Positions 61,989-64,000 of a stretch of 64,000 bases of DNA are shown here, one piece after another (within the stretch, counting starts at the first letter, position 1; each line of letters opens with the position of its first letter). The translations under genes and the position numbers were made by a program. The notes under the pieces were generated by a model. It saw nothing but the letters and a program-made list of their open reading frames with translations, was not told the DNA's origin and searched no databases. Source of the DNA: Ectothiorhodospiraceae bacterium WFHF3C12 (GTDB taxonomy: Bacteria; Pseudomonadota; Gammaproteobacteria; Nitrococcales; Nitrococcaceae); assembly GCA_013519935.1 (NCBI GenBank), contig JACDUA010000004.1:39926-103925 (forward strand), read 5' to 3'.

Positions 61989-62926
61989 AGCTCACCCCGC
62001 CGGCGGGCATGCTCGACGTAGTAGCGGAAGGTCTCCTCGGAGGTCTTCTCGGGCCGGTAGCCGAACTCCTCCTTCAGGCGCCGGTTACTCAGCACCGGCC
62101 TATAGCGCAGGAAGTTGACCTGCTCGGGACCATAGCGGCCGATACCGAGCCGCCGTGCCGTCCAGAGCGCGGCGACGATCAGCCACGCCGGCAGGGCACG
62201 GACGGGTTTGCCGAGTATGGCGGCGATCTCGTGCACCGTCAGGGCGCCGTCGCCGGCCATGTTGTAGATGCCGGTCCGGTCCTCGCGGATTCCCTGCTCT
62301 ATGGCCCGGACCACGTCCTCGTCCCAGATGAACACGAACGGGGAATCGCTGCCCTTCACCGCGATCATGCGCCGCGCCCTGAAGAGATTGGTGATGAGGT
62401 TGCTGGTGCGGGCGCCGAGCACGGTGCCCGGGCGGAAAACCAGCTGACGCAGCTCGGGGTGCCGGTCCCGGTGTTCCGCCAGCAGGTGCTCGATGCGGCG
62501 CTTGTGGTCGGCGTAGGCGAACTCGGGGTTGCCGCGCAGGGCGTCGTTCTCGTCGATCCACTCGGGGTTGTCCGGGTGGTAGCCGTAGGCGGCCCCGGAG
62601 CTGGTCACCGTGATGTGTCCCACACCCGCGGCCAGTGCGCAGTGCAGGACATTGCGCGTGCCGTTGACGTCGATATCGAAATCCCGGGCCCGGTCGGCGC
62701 CGGCGTCCAGCACCGACGCCAGGTGCACCAGGTGGGTAATGCGCTCGCTTTCCAGCAATGCCTTGAGGGCGCCGTTGCGCACGTCCATCTCCAGCACCGG
62801 GAAGCCTGGATCGTCGTCGCGGCGTATATCGGTGCCGACGACGTGATGGTCGGCCGCCAGCCGGCGTCCAACGAGGCTGCCGATGTAACCGGCCGCCCCC
62901 GTTATCAGGATGCGCTTCTCGGACAA
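61985..62926 (-). CDS. NAD-dependent epimerase/dehydratase
   Basis: 313 residues from TTG 62926, with GGGGGGAATA upstream; a GTG further upstream is possible. It has the extended SDR motif RILITGAAGYIGSLVGRRLA, the serine region ITVTSSGAAYGYHPDNPEWI, the Tyr-Lys in FAYADHKRRIEHLL, and the hydrophobic region PVRALPAWLIVAALWTARRL. It resembles uncharacterised SDR-family epimerases of proteobacteria. Its stop overlaps the SDR start. The symporter gene upstream is 89 bp away on the same strand. Confidence 0.85.
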   Translation of the reverse strand: MSEKRILITGAAGYIGSLVGRRLAADHHVVGTDIRRDDDPGFPVLEMDVRNGALKALLESERITHLVHLASVLDAGADRARDFDIDVNGTRNVLHCALAAGVGHITVTSSGAAYGYHPDNPEWIDENDALRGNPEFAYADHKRRIEHLLAEHRDRHPELRQLVFRPGTVLGARTSNLITNLFRARRMIAVKGSDSPFVFIWDEDVVRAIEQGIREDRTGIYNMAGDGALTVHEIAAILGKPVRALPAWLIVAALWTARRLGIGRYGPEQVNFLRYRPVLSNRRLKEEFGYRPEKTSEETFRYYVEHARRRGEL

Positions 62927-63014
62927 CGCGATATTCCCCCCTGCCAGTTTGCTCGAGTCCACGTCCCCTTCGCGGCGCCGCAGCGGCACCGCCGAGGACC
63001 TGTCGTTGCGTGAG

Positions 63015-63944
63015 TCAGTCGCCGCCGGCCGGCGCGGAGGCCGCGGCGACGCGGTAGGCACTGAGCCGTGCCCAGATGTTGGCCAGCGTGAGGCCGGCCA
63101 CCAGGTGCCACACACCCCAGAAGGAAGTGATCAGCATCATGCCGCCGGCCTCCGGCATGAACGTGAACAGGATGACCAGCCCCAGGCCGGAATTCTGAAT
63201 GCCCACCTCCAGGGTCACCGCGCGGCGGTCCGCCACCGGCAGCCGCAGCGCATAGCCCACGGCCGCGCCCAGGGACAGGGCCAGCAGGTTATGGCCGACC
63301 ACCAGCCAGAAGAAGGCGTCGAAACGTTCCAGGAACAGCGTGTAGTTCTTCAGGAACGCGATGGCGACGAAGGACAGGAACACCAGCAACGCGATGATGC
63401 GAAAGGCCCGCTCGCTGCGTGCCGCGAAGCGCGGGAAGCGGTGGCCGGTCCACATGCCCAGCAGGATGGGCACGCCGAGCACCAGCACCACCAGCGCCAG
63501 GATCTGGGTGGAGCTGACGGCGATCTGCGTGAGGTACTCCCGGGTGTAGGGGTTCAGCCAGCCATAGAGGGCGAAATTGAAGGGCGTCAGCACGGTGGCC
63601 GCCAGGCTGGAAACCGCCGTCATGCTTACCGAAAGCGCTGCGTTGCCCCGGCCCAGCCAGGTCATGACGTTGGAAAACGCGCCGCCGGGGCACGCCGCCA
63701 CCAGGATCATGCCCAGGGCGAGCTCCGGCTCGATCCGCAGCCACCACGTGAAAAGGCACGTGCCCGCGGGCAGCAGCAGGAACTGGGCCGCCAGCCCCGC
63801 GAAGGGCGCCCGGGGGATGGTCAGCACGCGACGGAAATCCGCCGGGGTCAGCGTCAGGGAGACACCGAACATCATGCAGGCCAGGATGGCGTTGAGCACC
63901 ACCAGGCTGGCCGGGTCGAAATCGATGGGCAGCGATCCGCTCAT
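63015..63944 (-). CDS. Bile acid:sodium symporter family transporter
   Basis: 309 residues with about nine to ten hydrophobic segments. Recognisable features are MMFGVSLTLTPADFRRVLTI, VAACPGGAFSNVMTWLGRGN (the sodium-site motif of the BASS family) and LEVGIQNSGLGLVILFTF, the second conserved repeat. It probably uses Na+ to import an organic anion; the substrate is unknown. It is the first intact gene in the minus-strand run through the epimerase, SDR and TauE genes. Confidence 0.9.
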   Translation of the reverse strand: MSGSLPIDFDPASLVVLNAILACMMFGVSLTLTPADFRRVLTIPRAPFAGLAAQFLLLPAGTCLFTWWLRIEPELALGMILVAACPGGAFSNVMTWLGRGNAALSVSMTAVSSLAATVLTPFNFALYGWLNPYTREYLTQIAVSSTQILALVVLVLGVPILLGMWTGHRFPRFAARSERAFRIIALLVFLSFVAIAFLKNYTLFLERFDAFFWLVVGHNLLALSLGAAVGYALRLPVADRRAVTLEVGIQNSGLGLVILFTFMPEAGGMMLITSFWGVWHLVAGLTLANIWARLSAYRVAAASAPAGGD

Positions 63945-63955
63945 GGCGCCGTCCC

Positions 63956-64000
63956 TCAGGCTGTCCGGCCGGTGGCGGACCGCGCCGGGGCGGACGCGCC
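63956..64000 (-). CDS. Possible C-terminus of a gene entering from the right
   Basis: A minus-strand frame is open from the window edge and stops at TGA 63956-63958, just before the symporter start. It gives only 14 residues (GASAPARSATGRTA), too short to identify. Position and spacing would suit an upstream operon gene. Confidence 0.25.
   Translation of the reverse strand, partial: GASAPARSATGRTA

Noticed and set aside
1..64000. CRISPR array or prophage
   Set aside because: No regularly spaced repeats or spacers and no phage structural genes; the lysozyme is alone.

Overview
The window is high-GC bacterial chromosome, densely coding on both strands, with a gammaproteobacterial character. 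It carries an FNR-type regulator, a DksA-type zinc finger, MgtE, AzlCD, several GGDEF proteins, REP-like intergenic palindromes and a seven-gene V/A-type ATPase operon. The Na+-type ligands in the ATPase c-ring subunit suggest a halophilic or haloalkaliphilic relative of the Ectothiorhodospiraceae, but this is inference only. No rRNA, tRNA, CRISPR array, integrase gene or intact insertion sequence was recognised.

Layout. 0-10.9 kb: a partial SAM methyltransferase, a GlxA-type regulator, a BTAD-alpha/beta hydrolase fusion, two GNATs, a methanethiol methyltransferase (mddA), a nitronate monooxygenase, a crotonase, an MFS transporter and a PAS-GGDEF protein. REP-like repeat pairs sit in the gaps. 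11-13.1 kb: two divergent genes with less GC-biased codon use, each with an RxxxxH motif of HEPN type. 13.3-15.4 kb: a methyltransferase and a flavin monooxygenase. 15.4-18 kb: an accessory region with a decayed REP-associated (RAYT/Y1-type) transposase and three small minus-strand genes separated by integron attC sites. It is bounded by a near-identical 90-bp direct repeat, and no integrase is present, so it is an orphan gene-cassette array (CALIN-like). 18-27.3 kb: a crotonase, a frameshifted TetR remnant, a SnoaL-like protein, two large TPR proteins sharing a C-terminal module and an upstream palindrome, a homocysteine S-methyltransferase, a GNAT and a DUF1326-DUF2182 pair.

27.3-37.4 kb: a minus-strand run of an amidohydrolase (8-oxoguanine deaminase type), a DenD-like dehydrogenase and a flavin monooxygenase, divergent from a quinohaemoprotein alcohol dehydrogenase. 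An overlapping operon of sulfotransferase, GT4 glycosyltransferase and deacetylase follows. 37.4-49.1 kb: a PAS-GGDEF protein, an overlapping mscS/MgtE-like/mgtE operon, azlCD, an FNR homologue with a changed recognition helix, two more GGDEF proteins and a DksA/TraR zinc finger.

49.2-56.6 kb: a V/A-type ATPase operon in the order B-D-I-K-E-(DUF2764)-A. This is a rotation of the E-DUF2764-A-B-D-I-K order known from spirochaetes. 56.8-64 kb, all on the minus strand: a branched-chain-type ABC binding protein, a GH24 lysozyme overlapped by an LprI-like lipoprotein (possible enzyme/inhibitor pair), an alpha/beta hydrolase, a TauE/SafE permease, an SDR, an NAD-epimerase and a bile-acid:sodium-symporter-type transporter.

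The most unusual parts are the cassette array, the two HEPN-like genes, the paired TPR/DUF1326-DUF2182 locus, the lysozyme-LprI pair and the rotated, probably Na+-coupled ATPase operon.
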